A stretch of 64,000 nt of DNA. It comes from Adiantum capillus-veneris. Taxonomy: Eukaryota; Streptophyta; Polypodiopsida; Polypodiales; Pteridaceae. The DNA lies in the NCBI GenBank assembly GCA_014529385.2, contig CM043971.1:57604709-57668708 (forward strand), in the 5' to 3' direction. The notes beneath the pieces were generated by a model that worked only from the letters and a program-made list of their open reading frames with translations, did not search any database and was not told the origin of the DNA. Positions 20,763 through 32,704 of the stretch are shown one piece after another. Within the stretch, counting starts at the first letter, position 1. Each line of letters opens with the position of its first letter. The translations under genes were made by a program, and so were the position numbers.

Positions 20763-22830
20763 CACACACCTTGGGAGGTGCTGCCGGCACACACACAGTT
20801 TTTGAAGGAGAAGCAAGGAGGGAGGTTCTGCCGAAATTCTCATCTTGAGGATTCATTGGATCAGAAAATCAAGAGGATTCCTAGTCCCTAATCATGGTAA
20901 TCATGGTTTAATTCCCGCTCTTCTTAATTCTCTTCATTATTCTCCAAATTCCTCGTCTACTATGCTTAATCGTAGCTATAATTCCCAATAGCTGCTCTCT
21001 AAATTTACATAGCTATATTCCATTACATAATCATCATCTAATTAGATAATTTATGCAGCCATTCATCATTCTTAATCTATGATTAATACATGATCAGAAG
21101 AGAATTCTCTCTCTAGGCAGCATAGTTAATTAATTGTCAGCCGGTAACAATGTAGATTTGATGAAATTCATTCTTTTACCACTCAATAGTGTTGTAATTA
21201 AATTAGATTGATTTTTCTCACACATTAAGATGTGATTAAGGTAAAATTAATCCTTCATTAGGCCACTAAGAAGAAAATTTTCTATCACCCATGCATGCGG
21301 TAACTCTGCATCTTTCTTATTGCACTAGTAAAGTGATTGAGCTTGTCTAATTCATCTCTCTTGTAAATTAAGTGGTAAAATTTTGAAATTACTTAATCAT
21401 CTGATGCAAGTAGTTAACTTTAGAGCCGGTTCCCATAGGATAAGTAAAGTATTACCCATAAAAATTACTAGGTCTCGAAGGAAAAATCTAACCCTCTTGC
21501 ATAAGGAGGATTGATCAATGATTCTAATCTACCATTTGGTTTGTTATGATGCTCTCGAATCTTAGCTCTTTTTCTTCAAGTTTATCATTTAAAGCAGTGA
21601 GTATAAAATGGCCCCGGTTAAGAGAACTTGCTACGGTGGTGCCCACGACTGCGAGGCGGGAACGAGCAATGTGAATGAAAAGGGAAAAGCTCCCATGGAC
21701 GAACAAGCACCGGCCACCTCACGAGCCATTGACGAAGAAATGGAAGAGGTAGGTCACAATTTTATTTAGTTGTTTAATTAAAATTGCACACGTTTGGCTA
21801 GGAAGAACATAACCCCAAACAAGTTGGAGAAATCGGACAGAAACCTCGGCATTCGAATTCATTTGTATATTAAAGTCCAAAGTAGGAAAGAATGATTGAT
21901 GGATATACTATTTGCAATAGGAAAGAATGTCTGCTAGGGAAAATTTAGCTCGCCATGTTCATTCTATTTCCAATGTTGAACTAGTCCTGATCCCCCTCTT
22001 GATAACAGGGGGCAGATTTCCTCGTTAAGGGCTCTTGAATCCAGGACTTTCTTTCTATGCGGTGGATACCCACGACTTGCTCTCTATGCGGTGGGAACCC
22101 ACGTCTTGCTTTCTATGCGGTGGGAGTGTCCATGTCGTGCTTTCTATGCGGTGGACATACCTAGTTGTATGGGCAGCTAGGCGACAATGGGAGGAGTAAA
22201 CTCTCGCTGGAGGGGGGATGTTGTACCTCCAGAACATTGGAATTTTAATGAATAAGTTTTGAGTAGAATTTTTACTAGAATACTGTCTTGGTGTCGCTTT
22301 GCAATACTCATTGAAGGGTTGTCTTAATGAACATTGTGATTCGGAATTTAATCAAGGAATGTTTATGTTGAACAATCATTGTGGTAGTAATTAGGACACA
22401 CAAGGAAGTGTGAGTGTGGGGGTGGAAAGTGGGGGCTTGGCTCAGGTTGCCAATGCCTATGAGAAGGGTGGTCCCGATTGGTCGGGAACTCTCTGTCCCC
22501 ATAGTGTTTAAATCGATACTAGTAATACTCATTGCCCCTAGAGCGGCGACGTCTCAAGTGTACGTGCCTCTGAAACATGGGAAAAAAGGCACTCGGGATT
22601 TCTCTCCTCTTGGAAGGTGGGTCTTAGGATCGCTAGATAGGTTAAGTACGCTTCCCCTGCGAGGTGGAGCTAGATCGCTCTGCTAGTAGGCTCGAACTCG
22701 ACTCACTTTGTGATGAGAGATCGTCCGCTAGCTAAACCCTGAACCACTTTATTTTCTTTCGCTATAGATCTAGTGGCCACCGGGTTCACCACAGATCTGC
22801 CGTTTGGAACGGTAGGGTGGGGACCTCACA
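19977..22830 (+). repeat. 3' LTR of chromovirus 1
   Basis: 2854 bp, partner of 12033-14856. The CA microsatellite is longer here (about 20639-20769) and the CT part is missing. Open frames across it (poly-Thr-His, poly-Cys-Val) are repeat artefacts. Confidence 0.94.
21608..21748 (+). CDS. Second copy of the LTR exon
   Basis: The 3' LTR copy of the 47-codon exon, fully open with the same donor GAG|GTAGGT. The copies differ by a few substitutions and no indel, while the surrounding LTR has indels; that pattern is suggestive of past constraint but the sample is small. Confidence 0.5.
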
Positions 22831-22835
22831 CTTTG

Positions 22836-23522
22836 AGTACTTTGTTGAGCTTGGATGGTCTTGCTTTGATGTCCATTGAGTGGGTTGGCTAGGAGTTTTC
22901 TTTGATCAGCTATGTTTTGATCCTACAACTCCTTTGTCAACGGGTTAAAGATATGGGATTCCATTTCAAATAAGCCAATCATGAAGGCTTCTGCAAAAGT
23001 CTGCAGGTAGTGAGAAAGTAAGAACATAACTCTGGCATACATCATCATGATGACATTCATTGAGAGGAAATCCTTCAAATCCCAATTGATTCCATTGGTG
23101 CCTTCAATGAAAAGTTAAAACTTCCCAGGGATATTGACTTGCCTTTTCCACATCATTGAATGCCTCTATGCAAGTGATAATCATTTTGGCTATCTTGTAG
23201 GTCATTTGGCATGCTAGATTCGGCACATCCCTTAGTAATGTTATGGTTTTTTGTAGTGTATATAGCATACATCCTTTGAGAGGTTGACATTTGGTCTTTG
23301 GGATTGCCAAGATGGGATAGTTGAAAACAACTTCCAATGCTTTTCCATTTTTGATATGATCCCCATGACCACCTCTTTTCCACTGACCAATATGTAGGGT
23401 CAATTGCAAGTGTTGAGGGGCATTCCTATAGATGGTCTTGCCGTGAGGACACTTTTCTAACCACTTCCTCCTCCATAATGGTTGGCTTACAAGAATAAGG
23501 AGGCCTCCACTTTAAAGGTTTC
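22836..23522 (-). pseudogene. Unidentified minus-strand coding relic, downstream half
   Basis: Minus-sense open stretches (one of 101 codons ending PWEVLTFH at 23104, with QLTLHIGQWKRGGHGDHIK at its start) continue from 36245-36722 once chromovirus 2 and one copy of its GTTTC target are removed. A stop follows seven codons after the junction and other frames carry on, so it is decayed. I do not recognise the family. Confidence 0.35.
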
Positions 23523-23995
23523 TGTAAGGTTTCCAGTTTCTGAAACCTTAGAAATTGTACAAAGCTTGTAAAATTAACTTGAAAACCACTATTGAATGAT
23601 TCAATCATGGCTGAAATTGGTATTTTTAGAATCATAACCAGAGCTTTACTATGGTTAGTAATTTTCAGAATCAAATTTCGATAAAATCTGGAAAAGTTAT
23701 GGGCCCTGAAAAGTTACACTACGAATTCAATTAGTTAAATAAAATTGGATGCTTTCAGTAATTATTATTAACAAAGACTTTCTTATCCTAAGGTTCTAGA
23801 AATTAATGATATTCCAATTTTCATCATTAAAAATCAGTAAAATCAGTCAAAATCGATTCTGGAAGCTGAGGGGGCAGTGTGTAGCTGTGGCAAACCTGCT
23901 CGGGATAGATATAGCAGCAGGTGGCGCTACCTAGAAGCTGGGGCCTTGCTTGAGGTGCCAGAACCTGCAAGGAACAGCGCGGGCCCCAGAAAAAA

Positions 23996-24004
23996 TATAA
24001 AAAG
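23996..24004 (+). promoter_or_regulatory. TATA box of chromovirus 2
   Basis: TATAAAAAG, also kept at 32267-32275 in the 3' LTR. Transcription from about 24030 would put the 150-bp array and the LTR exon in the transcript, giving a very long R-U5. Confidence 0.65.
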
Positions 24005-25359
24005 ATCCCCTTCCTTCATAAAAAATTAGATTCGGAGCTTTGGCACATTCTCTCTCATTTAGAGAGACCTCTACGCAGAAATTACTAGAGATCAAGCTCT
24101 AGTTGGTTAATTAAACGGTAATTAACCCTAATCTTTCTTAACTAGCAAAGCTAGGTTAACCTATTTTCTTAATAAATTGAAGATTAATCCTATGTTTACT
24201 CAAAAACCCTCTCTTAATTAAATATTCTCTGCTAATTATTGTGATTAATCTTAGGGGTATAAAGCTAATTAATTCTTATATCATATTAGGACTGAAATTA
24301 TCCATTTTAACCATAAATTAATGATAATTATACTAATAAAGTTTAGATTAAGATGAGATATTATCAGAGATGTGTTTGACTATCATTATGCTAGGAAAAT
24401 TATCCTATAATGTTTTGAGTAATTTTCATAATTAATTAAGCAGAATTACATTGTTTTTTAGAGAAAAATAAAGAGGAAATGATCAAACTATTTCAAAATG
24501 CTTTAAGATAATTATCAGAGGTTAATTACATCTTAGGGAACTCGTTATGATTATGATAACCTCAGATAATTAGTTTACCTAATTATCTTAGCAGAATTAC
24601 ACTGTTTTTAGGACAAATTAAAAGGGAGGAAATAGAAAATTGATTCCAAATGCTTTGAGAGATATTAACCTCAAATAATTAGTTTAACTAATTATCTCAG
24701 TAGAATTAAATTATTTTCAGGAGAAAACAAATGGGGAAAAATTATAAATTAATCCAAAAACCTTTGAGATAATTATGAGAGATAAAACTAACCTCGGATA
24801 ATTAGTTTAAATACTTTTTTTATTAAAAGTAATCAATTTTGTGTATAAACTAGCGAAAGGAAATTAGTAAATTAATTAATGTAATTACCAAACAAATACC
24901 TAAGGTCCAAAATCACTATTGAAGATTGGGAAAATTACCTCAGCATAAATGGTTGGTATAACAAATTACTATCAGCAAAAATTGCCTAAATTAGACCATA
25001 AGTATATGAGGAAAAAGTTATAAATCAAATTTATGAAAATTCCTAAAGATAGAACATATCAAATTACATTTAGGGTGAGTAATCCATTAGCAGATAGGAA
25101 TTATAATTTACTAAGGTTAAATATAAAATATTCATGGAATATAGCCTAAGCAAAAACCCAGTCAAATAGCTTCCCTAATTAAATGGTAATTATGGAAAAT
25201 TACTAATAGTACAAGGAAGTTACATGAGAAATATCTCCTCCAATTAACTATCAAGGATACCTACTTACTCCAAAAATCCTTATTTTTGGGTAAAAAGGAA
25301 GAAAAGAGATTATTCAACTAAAACTCTAATCGATTAAGTCTTTATATAAGGCTGCCGAT

Positions 25360-25519
25360 ATGGCTCCAAAGAGAACCAGAGGAAATCCTCTTACTGAGGA
25401 AGAGGATATTAGCAACAAAAGAAATAAAGCCACTTATGACCATGAGGCTGCCTAGCCATAGGCCGATGGAGGAAAGCCTGCAGGCTCCTGTGCAGCAGCA
25501 CATGGACGAGCAGTCTCAG
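25360..25519 (+). pseudogene. LTR-encoded first exon of chromovirus 2, 2-bp deletion
   Basis: ATG at 25360, start MAPKRTRGNPL, then a 2-bp loss relative to the 3' LTR (GCTGCC here, GCTGGGCC there) that brings in a stop. With the two bases counted it is 162 nt, 54 codons, ending CAG|GTGGAT, a splice-donor match. The end carries MDEQ as in chromovirus 1. The partner acceptor is ATCAATACAG at 26771-26772. A TATATAAGG lies 8 bases before the ATG. Confidence 0.5.
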
Positions 25520-26646
25520 GTGGATTTCTATTTTGTTCACTTTAATCTTTTAAAGTTCATCTTTAAGTTATCATTGCATACATAAAGGTTAGGAAGGATA
25601 AACTGGTTGTAAATGGAAGGTAACTTCCAAGAAACCAACGAGCAATGATTGTAAATAGGAAAGAAATGATTGGGTTATGACTGATTGACCTAGGAAAGAA
25701 ATTTTTGACCATCCTTAACACTTGTCTCAAGACACCTCTAATTCCTTGGAATATTTTACTCCAGGTAATGAGTAATGATGGCGATTCCGCCATGGATGAG
25801 TCGGTTTCCTCAGCACGCGTGGAGTCTTTACCCAGTGCTTGTTTATGTTTGTGGATATTAATTAAGATATCAAGTTTATCCTAGAGGAACCACCCGGTTG
25901 TATGGGAAACCGCCGGTTGGCGTATGGGCGCCCGAACGGTGATGGCTTTTTCCACCGCGGTTTTTATAAATAAGCAATGGGTGTCATTTTTTCACCCCTG
26001 TATAGGTGGTCTTGAGACAAGCCAGTACTGGTCAGAGATACTTCAGAATGACAGTACCTTGTCTTAAGTCTAAAGATGCTTGTTTGCTGAAAGAATGTTT
26101 GCAATACTGTTTTCAAGGGTTGTCTTAATGAAATTCAGTTATGAAAAGATAAAAGGAATTATTGTTTCAATTGTGAAAAGAATGTGGTAGTAATTAAACA
26201 ACACAGAAATCATGTGTGAGTGCAGGGTGGTAAGTGGGGATTGACTAATATAAGATTGTCAATTATGGATGGATGGACCTGATTAGTCAGGTAGCTATCC
26301 ATTCCCGCGCACTAAAACGTTTAGAAACTTCTTCACTTAGAAGAGGAATCCACCAACGGCTGTGCCCTCACATATGTTAGGGGAAAAAACGCGTTGGCTA
26401 AGGAAACCTTAATCTATGATGGAAGTTATAGGGCCGGAATAGTTTAGTGTTTTTTTATTATGGTCCCATTTCCACTACGAGACAGACTAGGTCTCCTTCT
26501 AGGGCTATAAACCTAAACCATTGTCAATGGTAAGGGTGAATTCCCTGGAATTTTTCTTATTTAAGGACTCTGACTTTAGCAGGCCTAGAGACCTGTCAAT
26601 GGTCCCATTCCGTTTTGGTGTCGGCGGGGTTTGGGGACCTCACAAG

Positions 26647-26658
26647 TGGTATCAGAGC
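26647..26658 (+). other. Primer-binding site of chromovirus 2
   Basis: TGGTATCAGAGC, two bases after the LTR end. Confidence 0.93.
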
Positions 26659-26772
26659 ATGGTTTAATAAGGTCCTGACCTTAGAAGGGTAAAAGTTGAC
26701 AAAATAGGCACAAGTTATATTGCATTTTTAATTATGGTATATTGTGAAATGAGAATTTCCCTATCAATACAG

Positions 26773-27229
26773 GAAAATATCCGCCAAGCTTACCAATAAG
26801 TTTGTGATTTTTAACATCATGTTCGAGGCTGCTTGCAACTTCAATAAATTTTTATTTCGCAAGAGCATCATGCAATTATTAGATGTAATATTTTTCCCTC
26901 CTTCTACATGGGGAATCAGCTGGCAACAGTTTTGGCGGAATTTTCCTGATTGATGCGGGACAGATAGAAGGTTTGGCACTCAATTTGAAAAGACTCAAGT
27001 GGGCAAAAACACTTCGGACCATCGAAGTTTTCTTTTTCGGTGGGACTGAAGATCAGGATCAGAGCATTACTTTAGATGGGGTAGAAGTGTCACAAAATCA
27101 GTGGGTATATGATCATGTAGCCAAAGTAATATACCCAGGTAGGATCAGACCCATGAGGGTAGGCCCAAAATTTAGGGGACCAAAAGATGCCATATTTTTT
27201 TATCCCCTGTCAGACCCACCAGTGGGGTG
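26773..27229 (+). pseudogene. Second exon of upstream ORF of chromovirus 2
   Basis: After the acceptor, a frame starting one base late (ISAKLTNKFVIFNIMFEAA) runs to 26953. Coding then shifts to a frame reading FGGIFLIDAGQIEGLALNLK and then LRTIEVFFFGG, ending at TGA 27227-27229. Positions align with the chromovirus 1 peptide. Two frameshifts make it dead. Domain unknown. Confidence 0.5.
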
Positions 27230-27259
27230 AAGAGGATTTTGGTATAGAGAGTTACACAT

Positions 27260-27347
27260 TGTATATAGCACGAGTCCGTCTTGTATATAGTATGAGTCCA
27301 TCTTGTACATAGTATGAGTCCATCTTGTACATAGTATGAGTTAGTGT
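27260..27347. repeat. Four tandem 22-bp repeats
   Basis: Units start at 27260, 27282, 27304 and 27326, each reading TGTAYATAGYAYGAGT with few changes. They lie between the upstream ORF and gag. Confidence 0.9.
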
Positions 27348-27561
27348 TGTATTAACTCTTGTATATACCATGGTTTTATGACATGCTTTGTGTAGTTTAA
27401 TTGAGATGGTTATAGTGATTGTCGGATTCCTGTTTCCATGCAAAATTTCAATAGCATATAGAGTAGAAAACTTGTATGGAAAAACAAAATTATTGTTATC
27501 ATTAAAAGAATTTCATCAATTAAAAACCTAGGGTAATACAAAAAGCCACTACACTCCCACC

Positions 27562-28467
27562 CAGGAAAAGAAACTACTGCTAAAACAAGTTCAAATCCCA
27601 ACTTTCAAGGAAGAGGGAACCAACTTAGAACGTGATGCTGAAGCCTGGCTGGACGCCATGGATGATTACGTCTTGGCAGCAGGAACTACTTCAAAAAATC
27701 AAGCAATGTTAGGAATATTTCGACTCACTGGAGATGCAAAACTCTGGTGGAAACAATACTGTAGAGATAACCGTTCCATTAGTCCCTCCTGGGAAAGAAT
27801 GAAGCAGGAAATCAAAGAAAGATATCTTCCTCCAACTCACCAAGCTATTAAAATGAATGAATTCTTCGCCCTCAAACAGTTAGGGCTTACTTTGGAAGAG
27901 TACTACACCCAATATGTGTCTTTACGATGTTATGTACCCCCAATGACAATGGAACAACATATCGCTCGTTTCTGCCAGGGTCTAAACAAACCTTTAAGTA
28001 CCCACTTAGAAGCTATGAGACCCATATCTATTCAAGATGCTCTTCTAAGAGCTAAACCACTTGCAGCTGAATGAAACCCCCCTGCAAGGAGCTATTACAA
28101 CTACAATAACTTTAGAGGAAGAGAAAAGGGAAATTACAACCAAGGAAATCAACGAAGGGTAGTGTCAGCCGCAGCTGCTGTAGAGGAGACTTTTCCAAAC
28201 ATCAGATGCTATGGATGCAATAGAATGGGTCACTACAAGAGCCAATGCCCAGATGGGCAAAATCCTCGAGTTGCTGCTGAAACCACTCTTCAGACTCAGA
28301 TAGGACAAGGAAATAATCAAAGAGATAAAGGAAATAGAGGACGAGGCAGAGGAAGAGGTAGAGGAGCCAGAGCTTATGCTGCACTAGGAGAGCCAACCTT
28401 GCTAGATGAGGAAGATGAAAGAGCTACTCTTTTTGCATCCATTGATAACCCTAGAGCTCGGCAATAG
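27562..28467 (+). pseudogene. Gag of chromovirus 2
   Basis: Starts around QEKKLLLKQVQIPTFKEEG, with GDAKLWWKQYC, RYLPPTHQAIKMNEFF and ARFCQGLNKPL, as in chromovirus 1. TGA at 28072-28074 breaks it; it resumes through CCHC CYGCNRMGHYKSQC and a RGRGRGRG tail to TAG at 28465-28467. The protease follows in the region after that TAG, as in the other element. Confidence 0.87.
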
Positions 28468-30188
28468 TATGCTGTCATCCAAACCACTGCAAACAGAGAA
28501 GGTGAAAAGTTTGAATTACTTATAGATTGTGGCAGCACACACTCTTTTCTCTCCCCTAAATGTTTAAGGAAACATAAATTGAACCAATATCCCACCAAGA
28601 AATTAGTGGTAGAACTAGCAAATGGGAAAGAGGTTCTATCTCAATTTACAGCCAGGGAAGTTGAGTTTGAACTAGGATGAACCCTTACTTCATCTTACTT
28701 TCGGACTCTACCAGTAGGAATCTATGATGGTATTCTAGGAATGGATTGGTTAATAAAAAATCAAGCCCATATTCACTGTGCTCAAGGGAACCTATCCTTC
28801 AAAAATCACTTAAGCGAAGAAACGTTAGTACAAGGATCAAATGGCAAGCCTAAGGCTCATTTAGTTAAGGCTAGTTGACTTCTGAAGGGGTTACACAAGG
28901 GGCAACAGATCTTTGTAGTAAAACTTAATAAGGCATATGACTCAAGGGACAACACAACTCCAGAATATCTTAAGGATTTTTCAGATATATTTCCGGAAGA
29001 CCTCTCAAATTTACCTCCTCCAAGAGACAGACCACAAAATAGAAACCTTTCCTAGTAGTGAACCAATTTCAAAAAGTCCCTACAAAATGTCCCTCCCTGA
29101 AGCTATTGAATTAAAAGAACAACTTCATCAACTTATTGAACAAGGATTCATAAGACCAAGCTTCGAGAGCGCCTGTTCTATTCCAAAAGAAGAAGGATGG
29201 ATCTTTACGTCTCTGCATCGATTATAGGGGACTTAACCAGGTATCAGTAAAGAATAAGTATCCTATTCCTCGCATTGACGAATTGCTTGATAGATTACAT
29301 GGGGCCAAGATATTCACAAAAACTGATCTTAGATCAAGTTACCATCAAATCCGGATTAAGGAGGCAGATATTTACAAAGCTGCATTCAACACCCGGTATG
29401 GGCATTATGAGTTCATCGTGATGCCTTTTGGTCTTACGAATGCTTAGGCTACTTTTAACCGTCTCATGCAGGATATATTCAGAGAAGATCTGGATGATTT
29501 TCTATTGGTGTTTTTCGACGATATCCTGGTATATTCCAAAGATGAAAAAGAGCATGAAGGCCATGTACGTAAAGTACTTCATCTTCTACGCCAACATCAG
29601 TTATATGCCAAGACGAGTAAATGTATGTTTTTTACACCCGAAGTTAGTTATCTTGGTTTTATAATAAACCCTGAATGAATTTCAATAGACCCCGCAAAGA
29701 TTAAGGATATAATAGATTGGCCACAACCCAAAACGGTCAATGAGATTTGAGGATTTTTGGGCATTAGAGGATGGTATAGAATCTTCGTCAAAGATTATGC
29801 AGTCATTGCCGCACCCTTGACGCAGCTACTTAAAAAGACAGCCAAACTTACATGGGAAAAAGAAAAGGAGGATTGTTTACTCAAGCTAAAACAAAATCTC
29901 ACATCAGCCCCTGTACTTAAACGTCCTGACTTCACTCAAGAGTTTGAAGTAGTGACAAATGCCAGTGGTCTTGCTATAGGAGGAGTCTTAAACCAAGAAA
30001 GCAGACCAGTCGCTTTTACTTCTCGAAAATTAAGAGTCCACGAGCTGAATTACCCAACTCATGATCTGAAACTCCTAGCTGTCATTCATGCTCTAAAATT
30101 TTGGAGACACTATCTTCTAGGAGGAAAGTTCTAATTAATCACTGATCACCAAAGTTTAAAATGGATTTTTTCACAAGCAACACTCAAC
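28468..30188 (+). pseudogene. Protease, RT and RNase H of chromovirus 2
   Basis: Protease LLIDCGSTHSFLSP and GILGMDWL with stops; RT in several frames ([20 protein letters not shown]; then FFDDILVYSK at 29466-29678, catalytic Asp pair kept); RNase H 29757-30134 (GWYRIFVKDYAVIAAPLTQLL, TSRKLRVHELNYPTHDLKLLA). At least six breaks. More frameshifts than chromovirus 1 but a better RT active site. Confidence 0.85.
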
Positions 30189-31540
30189 ATGAGGCAGAGA
30201 AGATGGATAGAACTCTTACAGGAATATGATTTTGAAATAAAATATAAACCAGGGAAAGAGAATGTGGTTGCTGATGCTCTTAGCCGTAAGGTTTTTCTTG
30301 GGGCTATTTCCACAGTCGACAATCCAATCGTAAACAAGGTTAAGGAAGCTTCTGTGGAAGATGAGGATTATCGAAAACTTCTACAGGTTATTAATCAGCA
30401 CGACCTAAAAGACAAAGAGAAAGACAGAATCAAGGATTATTCACTTGAGGATGGGCTTCTCTATTATAAGTATCGGCTTTACATTCCTAAGAATCCAACA
30501 TTAAAGGAGTTAATCCTTTATGAAGTACACAACGCCCCAACTGCCGGCCATCCTGGCTATGCAAAGACCCTTAATGCCATAAGGAAAAGCTATTTCTGGC
30601 TAGGAATGAAAGGAGATATACTTCGCTACATCAAACAATGTCTTTCCTGTCAAAGGATTAAGGCTGAACGAGTAATGATGTCAGGAAAACTTCAACCTCT
30701 GGACATTCCTCAAATGAAGTGGGAACTCATTAGCATGGACTTTGTAACAAGCCTTCCCACTGTTCAAGGAGGTTAAAACTCCATTATGGTGGTAGTGGAT
30801 ATGCTGACTAAAGTATCCCATTTGATGCCTGTAAAAACAACTTACACTGCATCAGACATAAGCCGTTTATTTATCAAAGAGATCTTCAAATTCACGGACT
30901 TCCTAAGAGAATAGTCAGTGACAGAGATGCAAAATTTACTTCCAAATTTTGTAAAGCTTTATTTGAATCCTTAGGTACCTAGCTATGTTTCAATACATCC
31001 TTTCACCCTCAGAAGGACGGCTAGACGGAAAGAGTGAATCAAGTTATTAAAGACATCCTTAGAGCCTACTGTAGTAGAGAACCCAGGAAATGGATACAAT
31101 TTCTTCCTCTGGTGGAATTCGCCTATAATTCATCATTTCATAAAAGCATTGGGATGTCACCATTTACTGCTCTTTATGGGCATGAATGTATATCACCCCT
31201 AAACTTTTCTGACCCTACTACAAGAGTAGAAGCTTCAAAGCATCTGTTGGAGGAGATGGATGTCCAAACCAAAGCTATACGACAGGACATTCAGGCAGCT
31301 AAGGATCGCCAAAAACATTATGCTGATCAAAAGCCGTCTGATCGGTTTTTCAAACAAGGGGATAAAGTATTCCTTAGGGTACGACCAAAAGGAAACACTT
31401 TATCCTTGGGAAAATACAAAAACCTAAGCCCCAGATATTGTGGACCTTATGAAGTGATTAAAGTAATCAGTGATCAAGCTTACAAATTAAAACTACCTGA
31501 CCACCTCAAGGTCCAGAATGTATTCTATATCAGTCTCTAA
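30189..31540 (+). pseudogene. RNase H end and integrase of chromovirus 2
   Basis: 30189-30776 is a clean 195-codon stretch: end of RNase H (ADALSRK), H2C2 zinc domain (HPGYAKTLNAIRKSYFW...CLSCQ) and the first catalytic region (SMDFVTSLP). TAA at 30774-30776 and a frameshift near 30890 break the core; the end (NQVIKDILRAYCSREP to the GPYEVIKV module) is open at 31034-31540. Confidence 0.87.
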
Positions 31541-31767
31541 AACCCTACATCCCAAATTCCAATCACACTCTACATGATGAACAGATAGTGATGCAGAAGC
31601 AGGGAATTCTTGAACTCCAACCAGATTGTATTCTCAATACTAGGGAAAGGAGTCTACGAAATAGAGTTATCAGAGAGCATTTAGTAAAATGGAAGGACTA
31701 CCTCCCTGAAGATGCCACCTGGGAAGATGAAGTATCACTTCGCAAAGATTTCCCCAATTTCAGTTGA
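31541..31767 (+). pseudogene. Chromodomain of chromovirus 2
   Basis: After a frame change at about 31540, a chromodomain reads NTRERSLRNRVIREHLVKWK, then DY and ATWED, ending at TGA 31765-31767. Aromatic residues match chromovirus 1. Confidence 0.82.
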
Positions 31768-31791
31768 GATGAGGACATCTCAATTCCTTAA

Positions 31792-31802
31792 GTTGGGGTG
31801 AT
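31792..31802 (+). other. Polypurine tract of chromovirus 2
   Basis: GTTGGGGTGAT directly before the 3' LTR; resembles the chromovirus 1 tract. Confidence 0.6.
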
Positions 31803-32704
31803 TGTAAGGTTTTCAGTTTTTGAAACCTTACAAATTGTATAAAGCTTGTAAAATTAACTTGAAAACCACTGTTGAATGATTCAATCATGGCTGATATTAG
31901 TATTTTTGGAATCATAACCAGATGGTTAGTAATTTTCAGAATCAGATTCTGATAAAATCTAGAAAAGTTATGGGTCCTGAAAGGTTACACTAGGAATTCA
32001 ATTAGTTAAATAAAATTGGATGGTTTCAGTAAATATTATTAACAAATACTTTCTTATCCTAAGGTTCTAGAAATTACTGATATTCCAATTTTCATCATTA
32101 AAAATCAATAAAATCAGTCAAAATCGATTCTGGAAGCTGAAGGGTCAGTGGGGAGTTGTGGGGAACCTGCCCAGGATAGATATAGCAGCAGGTCGTGCTA
32201 CCTAGAAGCTGGGGCCTTGCTTGAGGTGCCAAAATTTTCCAAGAACAGCCCGGGGCCTAGAAAACCTATAAAAAGACCCCCTTCCTTCATAAAACATTAG
32301 ACTCGAAGCCTTGGCACATTCTCTTTCATTTAGAGAGACCTCTACGCAGAAATCCCTAGAGATCAAGCTGTAGTTGGTTAATTAATTGGTAATTAGCCCT
32401 AATCTTTCTTAATTAGCAAAGCTAGGTTAACCTATTATCTTAATAAATTGAAAAATAATCCTATGTATACTCAAAAATCCTCTCTTAATTAAATATCCTC
32501 TGTTGATTATTGTGATTAAGCTTAGGGATATTAAGCTAATTAATTATTACATTATATTAGGACTGAAATTATCCATTTTAACCATAAACTAATGGGAACT
32601 ATACTAATTAAGTTTGGATTAAGATTAAATAATTATCAGAGCTGTGTTAGACTGTCATTATTCTAGGAAAATTATCTTATAGTTTTTTTTAGTAATTTTC
32701 GTAA

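Larger units (their letters stand above)
12033..22830 (+). mobile_element. Complete but decayed chromovirus (chromovirus 1)
   Basis: A 10.8-kb Ty3/gypsy element with LTRs at 12033-14856 and 19977-22830, both starting TGTAAGGTCTCTGACC and ending GGGGACCTCACA. A perfect 5-bp target duplication CTTTG flanks it (12028-12032, 22831-22835). Inside are a Met-type primer site, an upstream ORF, gag with a CCHC knuckle, protease, RT, RNase H, integrase, a C-terminal chromodomain and a polypurine tract. The chromodomain places it in the chromoviruses. Several stops and frameshifts make it non-functional. The LTRs differ visibly, including different CT/CA repeat lengths, so it is older than copia 1. Confidence 0.95.
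23523..26644 (+). repeat. 5' LTR of chromovirus 2
   Basis: 3122 bp. Holds a TATA box (23996-24004), three units of the roughly 150-bp array (24430-24790) and the LTR exon (25360-25519). Confidence 0.94.

Noticed and set aside
20618-20891. Open frames of Thr-His or Cys-Val repeats
   Set aside because: They are translations of the CA microsatellite in the chromovirus 1 LTR, open in several frames at once.
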